Below, one piece after another: positions 16,804 to 25,752 of a stretch of DNA of 64,000 nucleotides. The notes beneath the pieces are model-generated. The model saw only the letters and a program-made list of their open reading frames with translations, had not been told where the DNA came from and did not search any database. The stretch's first letter is position 1. Each line of letters opens with the position of its first letter. Made by a program: the position numbers and the translations under genes. Source of the DNA: an uncultured Bacteroidaceae bacterium (GTDB lineage: Bacteria > Bacteroidota > Bacteroidia > Bacteroidales > Bacteroidaceae); contig CAJOJA010000005.1 of NCBI GenBank assembly GCA_905234735.1, positions 1 through 64,000 of the forward strand, read 5' to 3'.

Positions 16804-17203
16804 AAATCTTCATTTGAGTGCTGGCAACGGTCTCTTCGCCGGAAACAGTCTCAGCACTAATGATAGTAACACCACCAACGGTAGGTCCCATTGTAATGGT
16901 GGTGACTAACGTTTCTCCCTTACATGGTCTGCGATTCAATTTGAAACGCTTCACCTCGCCAATATATCCAACCGGGGGTACTGTGGCCCCGGCCTGCATG
17001 GCTTGGTAACCCGCAAAAGCTGAGGCCGACTGGGCGATATGCTCTATGACACCGGGTTCGGCAATAGCTCCATCAGGCTCCAGGAAGAAATTGTCTTCCC
17101 TGATAGTAAGCTTGCAACGCGCTACATCATCATAAGCCTCAAGCAGCTCGTCAACCATCATGATTGGCGAGCGCTGAGGTATGAGATTCCTGACATCCGT
17201 CAT
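16787..17203 (-). CDS. Hotdog dehydratase of the ApeP/FabZ-like type
   Basis: A 138-residue hotdog protein with IPQRSPIMMVDELLEA near the N terminus and EPGVIEHIAQSASAFAGYQA at about residues 54-73, the pattern of 3-hydroxylacyl-ACP dehydratases such as ApeP. The usual GHFPG motif is replaced by a divergent segment, so catalysis may rest with the neighbouring ApeI-like subunit as in heterodimeric ApeI/ApeP pairs. The coding regions overlap by 17 nt, consistent with obligate partners. The heterodimer is inference from that analogy. Confidence 0.75.
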   Translation of the reverse strand: MTDVRNLIPQRSPIMMVDELLEAYDDVARCKLTIREDNFFLEPDGAIAEPGVIEHIAQSASAFAGYQAMQAGATVPPVGYIGEVKRFKLNRRPCKGETLVTTITMGPTVGGVTIISAETVSGEETVASTQMKIYVAGE

Positions 17204-17212
17204 GTCATAAGA

Positions 17213-17455
17213 TTAAGCCATGTGGCTCTCAATGTAATCATAAAGATTACCGAAAGTCTTCACATTGGGGAGGTCCTCTGCAGGAATCTTAACCTTGAAG
17301 GTGTACTGTACAACAGCTACCAGGTCAACAAGACTCAGACTGTCGAGATGCAGTGTCTGATAGATAGCGGCATCTTCGACGATGTCCTCTTCATTTACGT
17401 CAAACTCCTCTGTCAGGGTCTCGATGGTCTTTTCAATGATTTCTTCTCTTGTCAT
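17213..17455 (-). CDS. Acyl carrier protein
   Basis: An 80-residue acidic protein with the phosphopantetheine attachment motif LDSLSLVDLV; Ser39 is the expected carrier residue. It carries the growing acyl chain for the adjacent KS, reductase and dehydratases. The gap to the upstream ketosynthase gene is 53 nt and to the downstream hotdog gene 9 nt. It is probably the dedicated carrier of this pathway, because housekeeping acpP normally sits beside fabF. An AT-rich stretch lies directly upstream but I see no clear promoter box. Confidence 0.85.
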   Translation of the reverse strand: MTREEIIEKTIETLTEEFDVNEEDIVEDAAIYQTLHLDSLSLVDLVAVVQYTFKVKIPAEDLPNVKTFGNLYDYIESHMA

Positions 17456-17508
17456 GTTCTTAAATAGTTATTTATAAAAAATGTATATAATATACTCTCT
17501 CCTTAATC

Positions 17509-18732
17509 TTAACCCTTAAAGTCTTTTACAATAAGGGTGCTGTTTGTTCCGCCAAAACCGAAGCTGTTGCTCAGGAACATATCAAAGCCCGTCTCTATGG
17601 TCTGCGGAATAACATTTACACAGGCTGTCTCCTCATCGGGATTCTCAAAGTTCAGGCTACCGGCAATGAAGCCATTCTTCATCATCAGCACAGAGTAGAT
17701 GCACTCACTGGCGCCAGCCATCCACATCTCGTGGCCGGTCTGACTCTTGGTACTTGTAACAGGTACCTTGTAGTCGCCAAAGCACTGTGCAATAGCCATG
17801 GCCTCTCTACCGTCACCGGCATGGGTACTGGTAGCGTGGGCGTTGACATAACCAATCATGCGGGGGTCAATACCGCCGTTCTTGAGAGCCAGTTCCAGCG
17901 AACGGGCAGGACCGGCCACGTTGGGTGTAGAGATATGGTCACCGTTACCGCTGAAGCCCCATCCCACGATTTCGGCAATGATGGGAGCACCACGCTTGAC
18001 GGCATGTTCGTAACTTTCCAGTATCAATGTTGCGGCGCCACCACCTGGAACCAGACCATCGCGGTCTCTATCAAAAGGACGACAAGCCTTGGTAGGCTCA
18101 TCCTCACGGGTCGAAAAAGCCTGAATACCATCAAAACTTGCAACGCAATACATGTTAGCCTCCTGAGCACCACCGCAAATGATACAGTCCTGCAGACCTT
18201 CCTTGATAAGCAGATAGGCGTTGCCAATGGCTAAAGAGCTGGAAGCACAGGCTGCAGAGGATGTCAGGTTGATGCCACGCAACTTGAAGAGGCAAGCCAG
18301 ATTCATGGTGATAGTACTGTTCATACTCTGGAAGATGGCACCACTCCCGCAGGCTGAAGTGTCCTTGAACTCGCGAAACTTATCCAGAGCTATCATGGTG
18401 CTCTCTGCAACAGAGTCGTTACCATAGATAATTCCCACCTCGTGAGCGTCCAAAAAATCCTGGTCCATCCTGGCATTCTCCAATGCCTGCTGAGTAGCCA
18501 CGTAGGCATACTGAGCCTCCTCGGGCATAAACTGACGAACGTTACGAGCCAGAAGTTTCTTGATGTTAACAGCAGGGACGTCTGCACACAATGCAGAACG
18601 GAATCCGGCATCCTTTCTTTCCTGGCTGAAGATGATACCGCTCTTTCCTTGGTACAGGGCATCACGTACATCGTCCAATGTCTGACCCAGACAAGACCAA
18701 ATGCCCATACCTGTTATTACAACTCTATTCAT
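17509..18732 (-). CDS. Beta-ketoacyl-ACP synthase (KS)
   Basis: A 407-residue condensing enzyme with the full Cys-His-His triad: Cys162 in SAACASSS, His299 in VNAHATSTH and His334 in KSQTGHEMW. It condenses malonyl units on the ACP in the cytoplasm. It is of the FabF/ApeO-like elongating type. Only one KS is present; aryl-polyene clusters usually encode at least one more KS or a chain-length factor, so the complement here is reduced or shared with genes elsewhere. Confidence 0.85.
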   Translation of the reverse strand: MNRVVITGMGIWSCLGQTLDDVRDALYQGKSGIIFSQERKDAGFRSALCADVPAVNIKKLLARNVRQFMPEEAQYAYVATQQALENARMDQDFLDAHEVGIIYGNDSVAESTMIALDKFREFKDTSACGSGAIFQSMNSTITMNLACLFKLRGINLTSSAACASSSLAIGNAYLLIKEGLQDCIICGGAQEANMYCVASFDGIQAFSTREDEPTKACRPFDRDRDGLVPGGGAATLILESYEHAVKRGAPIIAEIVGWGFSGNGDHISTPNVAGPARSLELALKNGGIDPRMIGYVNAHATSTHAGDGREAMAIAQCFGDYKVPVTSTKSQTGHEMWMAGASECIYSVLMMKNGFIAGSLNFENPDEETACVNVIPQTIETGFDMFLSNSFGFGGTNSTLIVKDFKG

Positions 18733-18758
18733 AGTCTAAATTTATGTTCTTCTGATTG

Positions 18759-19895
18759 TTATTTTTCAATTGTCTTAATCCAACACCTTCTGCGCTTCTG
18801 TATCTTGGGATTCAAAGGTTTCCACTGTGATAGTTCCTTGAAGTTATCCTCCAGTTGCGGCCCTGTCTCGGCATATTTGTAACCCTTGCGGTTGTAAATA
18901 GGAATCAAATCGTCAAATACCAACGCATTCACACCCAAGCCCTGCATATCGGGACGGACAGCTATGAGCATCAAGTTTACGGTATCCTCATTTTTCAGGA
19001 AAAGCGTCTTTAGGAAATATACCCAACCGAAGGGCAAAAGCTTTCCTTTTGACTTACGAAGAGCATGGGAAAGACTTCCCGTCGTAACGGCAGCACACAC
19101 CATCTCCCCTTTCTTGTTCTCAACCGTAGTGATGAGGTCGGGATCCAGAATGGGAATATATTTCTTTATCAGGTCCGAAACCATCTCTTCCGTCAGGTCA
19201 CTATATCCAAAGATAGGTGCGTATGCCTCGTTCATCAATCGGAACACGCGCTGTCCCTGCTCGCCCAGAATCTCCCTACGGCTCAGTTTCCGAACCCGCA
19301 AACCGAACATTTCCTTTGAAAGACGGGCCACTCGGGCATATCTGGCAGGAACTTCCTTGGGAATCTCCACACACACCTGCAACCAGTCAACCTCTTTCCG
19401 ATAGCCTAACTGCTGCATGTGCTTAGGATAATAAGAAGGATTGTAGATATCTATCATACTGCCCATAAGGTCGAAATCCTCCACCAGCATTCCCTCCTTG
19501 TCAAAGTCGATGATTCCCATCGGACCCTGAATCTGCGTCGTCCCACGCTCTGCGCCCCACTCTTCAACGGCTTTCAGCAGTGCATCGGAAATAGCTATAT
19601 CATCCTCAAACTCAATAAGTCCAAAGCGTACACAACTTTTCTTCCAACGTTCATTAGCGTTTCTGTTGATAATACCTGCTATGCGACCAACGACTCGGTC
19701 GTCTCTGTATGCCAGGAAAGCCTGGATGTCGGTGTGTTTTAGGGCAGTATTTTTCTTAGGGTTGAACATGTCACGGATATCGCTGTTCATATCTGGGACA
19801 TAACACGGGTTGCCGGCATACAATTCCTTTGGCAGTTGAACAAAAGCATCCATCTGCTTGGAATTCGTTATCTTAACAACTTTAATTTCAGCCAT
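18759..19895 (-). CDS. Large GNAT-fold acyltransferase, first gene of the lipid operon
   Basis: A 378-residue protein of the large GNAT-like family recognised by the N-terminal pattern FVQLPKELYAGNPCYVPDM and by VVGRIAGIINRNAN. ATG 19893-19895 (MAEIKV) is preferred to an upstream in-frame ATG. The promoter box is at 19949-19956. The protein is roughly twice the size of a simple acetyltransferase. Bacterial ceramide synthases have been assigned to GNAT-fold proteins, and this could be an acyl-ACP-using N- or O-acyltransferase working with the adjacent ACP. I am sure of the fold family, not of the substrate. Confidence 0.6.
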   Translation of the reverse strand: MAEIKVVKITNSKQMDAFVQLPKELYAGNPCYVPDMNSDIRDMFNPKKNTALKHTDIQAFLAYRDDRVVGRIAGIINRNANERWKKSCVRFGLIEFEDDIAISDALLKAVEEWGAERGTTQIQGPMGIIDFDKEGMLVEDFDLMGSMIDIYNPSYYPKHMQQLGYRKEVDWLQVCVEIPKEVPARYARVARLSKEMFGLRVRKLSRREILGEQGQRVFRLMNEAYAPIFGYSDLTEEMVSDLIKKYIPILDPDLITTVENKKGEMVCAAVTTGSLSHALRKSKGKLLPFGWVYFLKTLFLKNEDTVNLMLIAVRPDMQGLGVNALVFDDLIPIYNRKGYKYAETGPQLEDNFKELSQWKPLNPKIQKRRRCWIKTIEK

Positions 19896-19948
19896 AGTTT
19901 TGTTTCCCAAATAGACCTTCAAATCTGGTCCCTGCTAAAAATTGCGTG

Positions 19949-19956
19949 CAAAGGTA
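19949..19956 (-). promoter_or_regulatory. Promoter box of the ten-gene lipid/polyketide operon
   Basis: CAAAGGTA reads TACCTTTG on the minus strand, 53 nt before the GNAT start codon. Gaps within the following ten genes are short, with the longest being 53 nt, so this may drive all of them down to 10749. Confidence 0.65.
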
Positions 19957-19991
19957 CAAAAAAATTATCAAATTATCAACTATTTTAAGCG

Positions 19992-21806
19992 CTAAATTCT
20001 GACCACAGCCACGAAGCCACCGCGCGGCTGGCAGTGTACACTGACAGGCAGTGAAGATGGCGATGTGATGCTCCACTCGCCCGAAGCGTCATCGGCAAAG
20101 AATGTCACAGAACCAGGGACTGCCTTCTCGAAGAGACTGGGCAGCGCTATGTCGCGAGCTTCGTCCTTTCCGTTTATGGCAGCAACATACCAAGTGTTGC
20201 CCTTGCGACGGGCCATTACAACGTAATCGGCAGGACGGCCAGCAAGCAAGCGCGTCTCGTCCCAGGCGGCAGGCAGCGCCGACAGGAAGTCGCGGACGGC
20301 AGAAGGCTGCGCCAGAAAACTCTCAGGACGGTCGGCCAAGTGTTGCAACCCAGACTCGTAGAGAACGGTCAAAGCCAGTTCGTGTGACCGCGACGTGATG
20401 TGGGGATGCTGCGAATCGCTGAAGGCACAGGGGGTATAGTCCATCGGGCCAATGACATTGCGCGTAAAGGGCAATGTGGCATTGTGGGCCGCAGCGCGAG
20501 AGGTAAAGGTGGGTACATTGTTGTACCACTCGGCACCATACACACCCTCGGTGGAGAGCAGGTGGGGATAGGTGCGCTGCCAACCGCGCGGGATGGTGGC
20601 TCCGTGGAAGTTTACCAGCAAGTGGTGACGAGCAGCACTCTCCAGCAGGTCGATGCAGTAGTCCATAGTGGGTTGGCCGTCGCCTGCAAAGAAGTCAATC
20701 TTCACGCCAGCCACACCCATGCGCTCGCACCAGGCAAACTCGCGTTCCCGATCTTCGGGTTTGTTCAGTCGGAACTTGGGACCTGGGGCTCCATTAATCC
20801 AGTCGGTCGTTGAATTGTACCATATCATGGAGCGCACCCCCTTCTCGCGGGCATAGGACAAAGCATCCTCGATGGTCTTGCCATCCTTCATCTCGTCCCA
20901 TTCGGCATCAATGAGCACGTATGGCAGACGGAGTGTAGCAGCAAAGTCAATGTAGCGTCGAATGATGTTGTAATCGTTCGACCCATGATTATAGGCCCAG
21001 TAGATCCACGAAACGACACCGGGCTGAATCCAATCCGTCTCAGCCAAACGGCTGGGTTCCGAGACATCTGTAACCAACGTCGACTCGACAACGTCAGCCA
21101 GCGACCCGATGATGGCCAGACGCCAAGGGGTGTGCCATGACCCCGTGGGCTGCACAGGATTCTGGTCGGGGGTAACACGGAAGAGGTCGCCCTCATTAGT
21201 AAGCGAAGCCGCACTTTGTCCGCGCTCGATGTTAGCCTCGCTTAACAAGAGGAAAACATCATCGACAGGCTCCAACAGAGCAGGGAAAGCCCATCGGTGG
21301 TTTTTCGGAGCATTGGGGCCATGAGCCGTCGTCGAGGGCAGATAAAAATCTTCGTAACCTGAGCTCCAGCGCATCATCCAACGTTGCATACCCTCGGGAA
21401 TCCGATAGGAAGTCTGCTCTTGCGGCAGAGACTGCCCCGTTAAGCCCGACAACTCGTAACGCATCGCTATGCCATCGTCGTACAGGCGCACCACTAAGAG
21501 GGTTTGTGCATTGAGGCGGGCACGATACTCCCTTGCCCGATTCGTGCAATGGAGGCGTTTGCCAGCCACCATCTGATAGTCGGCTACGACCTTGCCCGAA
21601 GGCTTCAGTTTCAACGCTTCAGTTGGAACGGCATTGGCAAACCCTACGACAGGTATGTCCAACACGGCCTGCCCCCTGTAATGGACTTGTAGTCCTTGAG
21701 CATGAGCTATGACGCTAATCCTTCCATTGGGCGATGAGGCTGGGCGTGCCTCAAGGAGCGACACAAATGCAAAACTGAGCCATGCAATAAGAAGTGTTCG
21801 TTTCAT
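19992..21806 (-). CDS. Glycoside hydrolase family 97 (retaining type, alpha-galactosidase-like)
   Basis: A 604-residue secreted enzyme: signal peptide at 1-20, an N-terminal beta-sandwich (about 25-260), a (beta/alpha)8 barrel (about 260-520) and a C-terminal sandwich. Asp371 in GVAGVKIDFFAGDGQ sits where retaining GH97 enzymes carry their nucleophile; inverting SusB-type alpha-glucosidases lack it. Glu420 and Glu426 in STEGVYGAEWY are acid/base candidates. It therefore probably hydrolyses alpha-galactosides with retention in the periplasm. No SusC/SusD pair is adjacent. It lies downstream of the 1234-aa gene, separated by a terminator-like hairpin. Confidence 0.85.
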   Translation of the reverse strand: MKRTLLIAWLSFAFVSLLEARPASSPNGRISVIAHAQGLQVHYRGQAVLDIPVVGFANAVPTEALKLKPSGKVVADYQMVAGKRLHCTNRAREYRARLNAQTLLVVRLYDDGIAMRYELSGLTGQSLPQEQTSYRIPEGMQRWMMRWSSGYEDFYLPSTTAHGPNAPKNHRWAFPALLEPVDDVFLLLSEANIERGQSAASLTNEGDLFRVTPDQNPVQPTGSWHTPWRLAIIGSLADVVESTLVTDVSEPSRLAETDWIQPGVVSWIYWAYNHGSNDYNIIRRYIDFAATLRLPYVLIDAEWDEMKDGKTIEDALSYAREKGVRSMIWYNSTTDWINGAPGPKFRLNKPEDREREFAWCERMGVAGVKIDFFAGDGQPTMDYCIDLLESAARHHLLVNFHGATIPRGWQRTYPHLLSTEGVYGAEWYNNVPTFTSRAAAHNATLPFTRNVIGPMDYTPCAFSDSQHPHITSRSHELALTVLYESGLQHLADRPESFLAQPSAVRDFLSALPAAWDETRLLAGRPADYVVMARRKGNTWYVAAINGKDEARDIALPSLFEKAVPGSVTFFADDASGEWSITSPSSLPVSVHCQPRGGFVAVVRI

Positions 21807-21834
21807 CGTTATTAATGTATTATGACAACAAAAG

Positions 21835-21883
21835 CCCGGTGCCTAAGTTCACCAAGTTCAGACCTGGCAAACCCGACACCGGG
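21835..21883 (-). terminator. Terminator-like hairpin after the 1234-aa gene
   Basis: CCCGGTG at 21835-21841 pairs with CACCGGG at 21877-21883; on the minus strand the stem is followed by CTTTTGTTG. The 35-nt loop is long, so attenuation ahead of the GH97 gene is an alternative. Confidence 0.5.
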
Positions 21884-21929
21884 ACTCTCTAACCAACAAT
21901 ATATAACTAACCAAAAGGTGTTATATCCT

Positions 21930-24900
21930 TCACTTTACAAGAACCTTGCGACCGTTGACGATGTACATGCCCTTCGTGAGCTTCTGTACGCGGCGACCAG
22001 TCAGGTCGTATGCCTTCAGGTCAACGTTCTTGTTGTCGGCAACGGCAACCTCCTCGATAGCGGTGGGAGCCGTCTTGCCCAGATAATCGAGTGCCCAGAA
22101 GGTGAAGATGGTCCAGTCACCCTCGATGTGCTTGTCGCGACGGATACCGATGGTAGCAAGACCGTCTTCGCCAACCTCGAATACACATTCGTTGGGATAA
22201 TAACCCATCGAGAAGTACTGGCATGCAGCGGCCATGTCGTTGGGAATGAATACATACGTTTCGTCGTCCGTACCCTCAGCAAGAATGATTTCACTCTCAT
22301 CGCCGTAACCTTCCATAACTACCTGTGCACCTTCCATAGCGTTGAGCAGAGGCGACTGGAAAGTATTAACCTGAGTTTCAGCATACAGAGCGGCATTGCG
22401 AATAACGGCCAGTGAATCATCGGCACTGGGGTAACCGGCACGATAGTAGCCCTGAAGGCTAACACGATAGTAACCGGGCTCCAAACCTGTCAGTTCCTGA
22501 TGGATATCGAAACTGTTGTTGTTATAGAACTCTTGTGCACTATAATCAAGATCAATGTCGGTATCAATATAGACAGCATCGTTACCACCGTCCTTAGTTA
22601 TCGTCCAACCGTTGTTTGAAGGTGTGTTCTGGATAGGATCAATGTAATCGGTGTTGTAGATGATGGGGGTAACATCCTGGGGATTCTCCTCCGATGCAAT
22701 ATCCTTCACGTCATAAAGCACATAGCCGGCCCATCCGTTCTTCACTTTTTCCAGAGCAGCCTTCAATTCATCGTTGTCTTCGAAGTCCTGAGGCATAGGA
22801 TAAGAAACCAAGGTAATGAATGTCTCGTATTCCGTATCGCCAGACTCTACGTTGGGAATCATTGTTTCATCATAGAATTGGGCGAGTTCGCTCAACTGGG
22901 CAGCCAGGCTCTTGCCTTCCTTCAGGTAAGCCTCGGCCTCTTCGAGCTGATCCATTGCAGCAAAGACATCATTGAGATTGTCGCCACCCAGAGCTTCGTC
23001 ACCAGCCATGATGGCCAGGTCGGCCATATCCTTTGCCTTTGCAGTTACGAAAGCATCTTCATCAGCCAATGCAGCACGAACGGCATCCTGACGGTTGTGG
23101 ATTTCGTCGGCAAAGAGTTCAACACCGGCACCGGCATACTCGATGCGGAAGTTGTCCCACAGGCACCACTGCCATGAATCTACGGGGAAGCTAACCTTCA
23201 CACCAATGGTCAGGTCACCAGCCTCTTTCAGCACGATGCGGCAATGGTTGGTGTAGTAAGGCTCGTTTGTTTCGGGGTTCACAGTTGCAAAGTAGATAGA
23301 TGCACCCTGCATGGAGTTGGGACGATAAACATCATTCTCCGTATCATGACTGTCGTAAGGCCATACGCCATTTTGAACATCTTCGACTTCAGGATCACCG
23401 AAGCTGGGCTCAGTCATATACTCCTCACTGATGTTCTTAAATGATGTCTTGGAGTCACCAGCATACAGAACAACCTGTTCCTGATTGCCACGAACGAAGC
23501 CCTGTACGGTTACATCGTATGCACCCACAGGCATGTTCTTGATGGTCTGCTGGATTTCGGCAGATTTGTTGAACACCTCAATGTTACCCCACTGCTTAGA
23601 AAGATCGGTAATCAGTTCATCACCAACGTAAGTCCATCCGGGAACAACATGGTTGTCAGCAACGGTCTTCTGGAAATCGGCATTGATGAGCAGGAAGGTC
23701 AGGTCATCACCAGGCTTAACCTTGTCACCGCTGGCAATGAAGTTGCGAACGCTGTTGATAGCGCTGTCGCGTACAGCCTCCAGATAGTCGTGGTCGGCAA
23801 GTTCGTCGTCAATCTTGGCGCGGATGTCGTCAGCCAGAGAGCTTACCAAGTCCGTAACATCCCAGTCGCCATGGGTATTCTCCAACTGGTCGGAGAGTTC
23901 GCGCGTGCTGGCATATACCTCTTCAAGCTCAACATAATCCTGGATAGAAGAAACAAGAGCATCGGTGGCAGCCTTCAGGTTGTTCAACAGTGCCTCGAAG
24001 TTTTCCGTAGGATCCTCTGCAGCTTCCATAGCTTCCTCGTAAGTTCTCTTCACATCCTGATTAGCCTTGGCCTCGTCAATGTTGTAGGTCACCAGATTCT
24101 TTTTGTAAAGGTCTGCCAGCTCCAGTTTGTTGGGGTCAACCTGACCATAATAAGTCAGCGTGAAGTTGTCGAAGATAACCCAGGCCTTTTCACCCTCCAC
24201 ACGAATACCGATGGTGATTCCAGCAATGGGTTCAAGTACCTTAATCATCAGAACACTGGTGTAGTCCAGTTCTTCATTATCGCCCGTATAGTGATGGAAG
24301 TGATAAGCTGCACCGCTCATGCCGTTGGGGGTCCAACCGTTGGCGCGATTTTGATCGCTGGCCCAGCTGCCAACTTCATACAATTTCTCAGCTGTTCCGT
24401 AGTCATCAATATGAGCAATCTTGGAAACCTGTTCTGTGCCGTCGTTAAAGAGGGCGTACAGTTCAGCAGCAGCCTGACCATTTTCGTCGGGACGATAGAA
24501 GCCCTGGCAGGTGAACTTATAGATACCAGCGGGCAGGAAGTCGATATGCTGGCTGATGTTGAAGGCTCTGTGGTAGACCTCAGCGTTCTTGCCCCAATCG
24601 CCTTCAGTGCCCATCATCGGGCCTTCGGTGGTCACACCCTGTGAATCCCAATCCGCTGTGGCAGGATTGCCTTCACCTGTACTGCCAGTAACTACAGACC
24701 AACCGTCGAAACCATTATCAAAGCTGGGGTTCACCAATACATCGTTAGTAACATCAAGAGGCTCTTCCTCAGAAGCGCTATTCCACTTATCACCAAACTC
24801 TGCAGCCTTAATGTCGGCTCTCAGTTGGCTGGCAGCCTTGTACAGATCTTCTTCCGTTGCTTCATCACTATTGTAAACGGTGCTGGCAGCATCGGTGTTT

Positions 24901-25634
24901 ACACCAGCTTCCTGAGCTGCCACCAATGCCTTGTAAAGATCCAACTTAGCCTTATACATTTTCATTGCAGGCAAATATTCAGCTAAAGCAGCACTAACAG
25001 CCTCCTTGTCAAATGTTTCTACAGGGATAAACTGCCATTCGATGTTTGCATCCTCGGCTGAGGCGTTAAAGATAACAGCTGCACCAGCTTCCGAAGCGGC
25101 AGCATATTGCGTTGCAGCAGCGATAAAACCGCCCATGAAGGATTCGGTCTCAGCATCGTAGGCCGATTGCAAATAATAGCTGCCATTCACTGCTTTTACA
25201 ATTGTCCAATACCAGCAAGACTGACTCGCATGGTCGATAAAACCGCTGGTTTCGCTGTCACGGAACAGGTAGGTACCCGTAAACTTACGTTCACCGCTGG
25301 CTCCATTGACTGTTTGCTCCTTCTCAGGGTTCAGTCTCAGTTTCACAGCACCTGGATACGTCTCTGCCTCTTCATCCTCATCAGTCAAAGGCTCAACTAC
25401 GAGTTCCAAACCAGGATTGGATTCAGATCCCACCGAAATCTGAGTACTCCACGAGTTTGCACCAGTGATAAACTGACCGCAGCCTACATTCAAGAGGTAG
25501 TAGGCTGTGCTTCCATCAGCTTCATAGTCCACTCCCAGTTGAGGTGTTGCAGGAGCTACGGGAGCAGTCCACTGTGCGCTGACGCTAATGGCGACGAAAG
25601 CCATAGCAATCAGAGAAAGTAATTTTGCTTTCAT
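21930..25634 (-). CDS. Secreted 1234-aa modular protein with three related beta-sandwich modules and sorting tail
   Basis: The protein has a signal peptide (1-20) and an N-terminal ricin-like segment (YYLLNVGCGQFITG). Three related modules follow, each running from an NxxF...GW start, through a QxI/L...PAGxYxxxxQGFYR core and a PNxMxGA(A/S) segment, to a WxxFxNFxxxYYG-like end (roughly residues 290-500, 640-850 and 1000-1190). Helical linkers separate them. The last 25 residues (AYDLTGRRVQKLTKGMYIVN onward) look like a type IX secretion sorting domain. It is probably a surface-anchored or released glycan- or mucin-binding protein; no catalytic signature is visible. Its promoter box is at 25700-25707 and the sensor gene is just upstream. 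Confidence 0.7.
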   Translation of the reverse strand: MKAKLLSLIAMAFVAISVSAQWTAPVAPATPQLGVDYEADGSTAYYLLNVGCGQFITGANSWSTQISVGSESNPGLELVVEPLTDEDEEAETYPGAVKLRLNPEKEQTVNGASGERKFTGTYLFRDSETSGFIDHASQSCWYWTIVKAVNGSYYLQSAYDAETESFMGGFIAAATQYAAASEAGAAVIFNASAEDANIEWQFIPVETFDKEAVSAALAEYLPAMKMYKAKLDLYKALVAAQEAGVNTDAASTVYNSDEATEEDLYKAASQLRADIKAAEFGDKWNSASEEEPLDVTNDVLVNPSFDNGFDGWSVVTGSTGEGNPATADWDSQGVTTEGPMMGTEGDWGKNAEVYHRAFNISQHIDFLPAGIYKFTCQGFYRPDENGQAAAELYALFNDGTEQVSKIAHIDDYGTAEKLYEVGSWASDQNRANGWTPNGMSGAAYHFHHYTGDNEELDYTSVLMIKVLEPIAGITIGIRVEGEKAWVIFDNFTLTYYGQVDPNKLELADLYKKNLVTYNIDEAKANQDVKRTYEEAMEAAEDPTENFEALLNNLKAATDALVSSIQDYVELEEVYASTRELSDQLENTHGDWDVTDLVSSLADDIRAKIDDELADHDYLEAVRDSAINSVRNFIASGDKVKPGDDLTFLLINADFQKTVADNHVVPGWTYVGDELITDLSKQWGNIEVFNKSAEIQQTIKNMPVGAYDVTVQGFVRGNQEQVVLYAGDSKTSFKNISEEYMTEPSFGDPEVEDVQNGVWPYDSHDTENDVYRPNSMQGASIYFATVNPETNEPYYTNHCRIVLKEAGDLTIGVKVSFPVDSWQWCLWDNFRIEYAGAGVELFADEIHNRQDAVRAALADEDAFVTAKAKDMADLAIMAGDEALGGDNLNDVFAAMDQLEEAEAYLKEGKSLAAQLSELAQFYDETMIPNVESGDTEYETFITLVSYPMPQDFEDNDELKAALEKVKNGWAGYVLYDVKDIASEENPQDVTPIIYNTDYIDPIQNTPSNNGWTITKDGGNDAVYIDTDIDLDYSAQEFYNNNSFDIHQELTGLEPGYYRVSLQGYYRAGYPSADDSLAVIRNAALYAETQVNTFQSPLLNAMEGAQVVMEGYGDESEIILAEGTDDETYVFIPNDMAAACQYFSMGYYPNECVFEVGEDGLATIGIRRDKHIEGDWTIFTFWALDYLGKTAPTAIEEVAVADNKNVDLKAYDLTGRRVQKLTKGMYIVNGRKVLVK

Positions 25635-25699
25635 AGAATTTTGTTAATTGGGTTAGTAAATTGGTTAATAATAAAGGTTAATATGCATTATTTGCGTGA

Positions 25700-25707
25700 C
25701 AAAATTA
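25700..25707 (-). promoter_or_regulatory. Promoter box of the 1234-aa secreted protein
   Basis: CAAAATTA reads TAATTTTG on the minus strand, giving a leader of about 60 nt. It lies in the 118-nt gap after the sensor gene, so this gene need not depend on read-through. Confidence 0.55.
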
Positions 25708-25752
25708 TAAATTATATCTGATTTGAACTATTACGTATGTATCAAAAATCTA

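Noticed and set aside
10749..19895. Complete aryl-polyene or carotenoid gene cluster
   Set aside because: Ammonia lyase, AMP ligase, second KS and exporter are missing, and there is no phytoene synthase; only a partial or different pathway can be supported.
19992..21806. SusB-like inverting alpha-glucosidase
   Set aside because: Asp371 is at the retaining-enzyme nucleophile position and no Sus genes are nearby.
23649..24644. 331-aa plus-strand frame over the 1234-aa gene
   Set aside because: Antisense shadow without recognisable domains.
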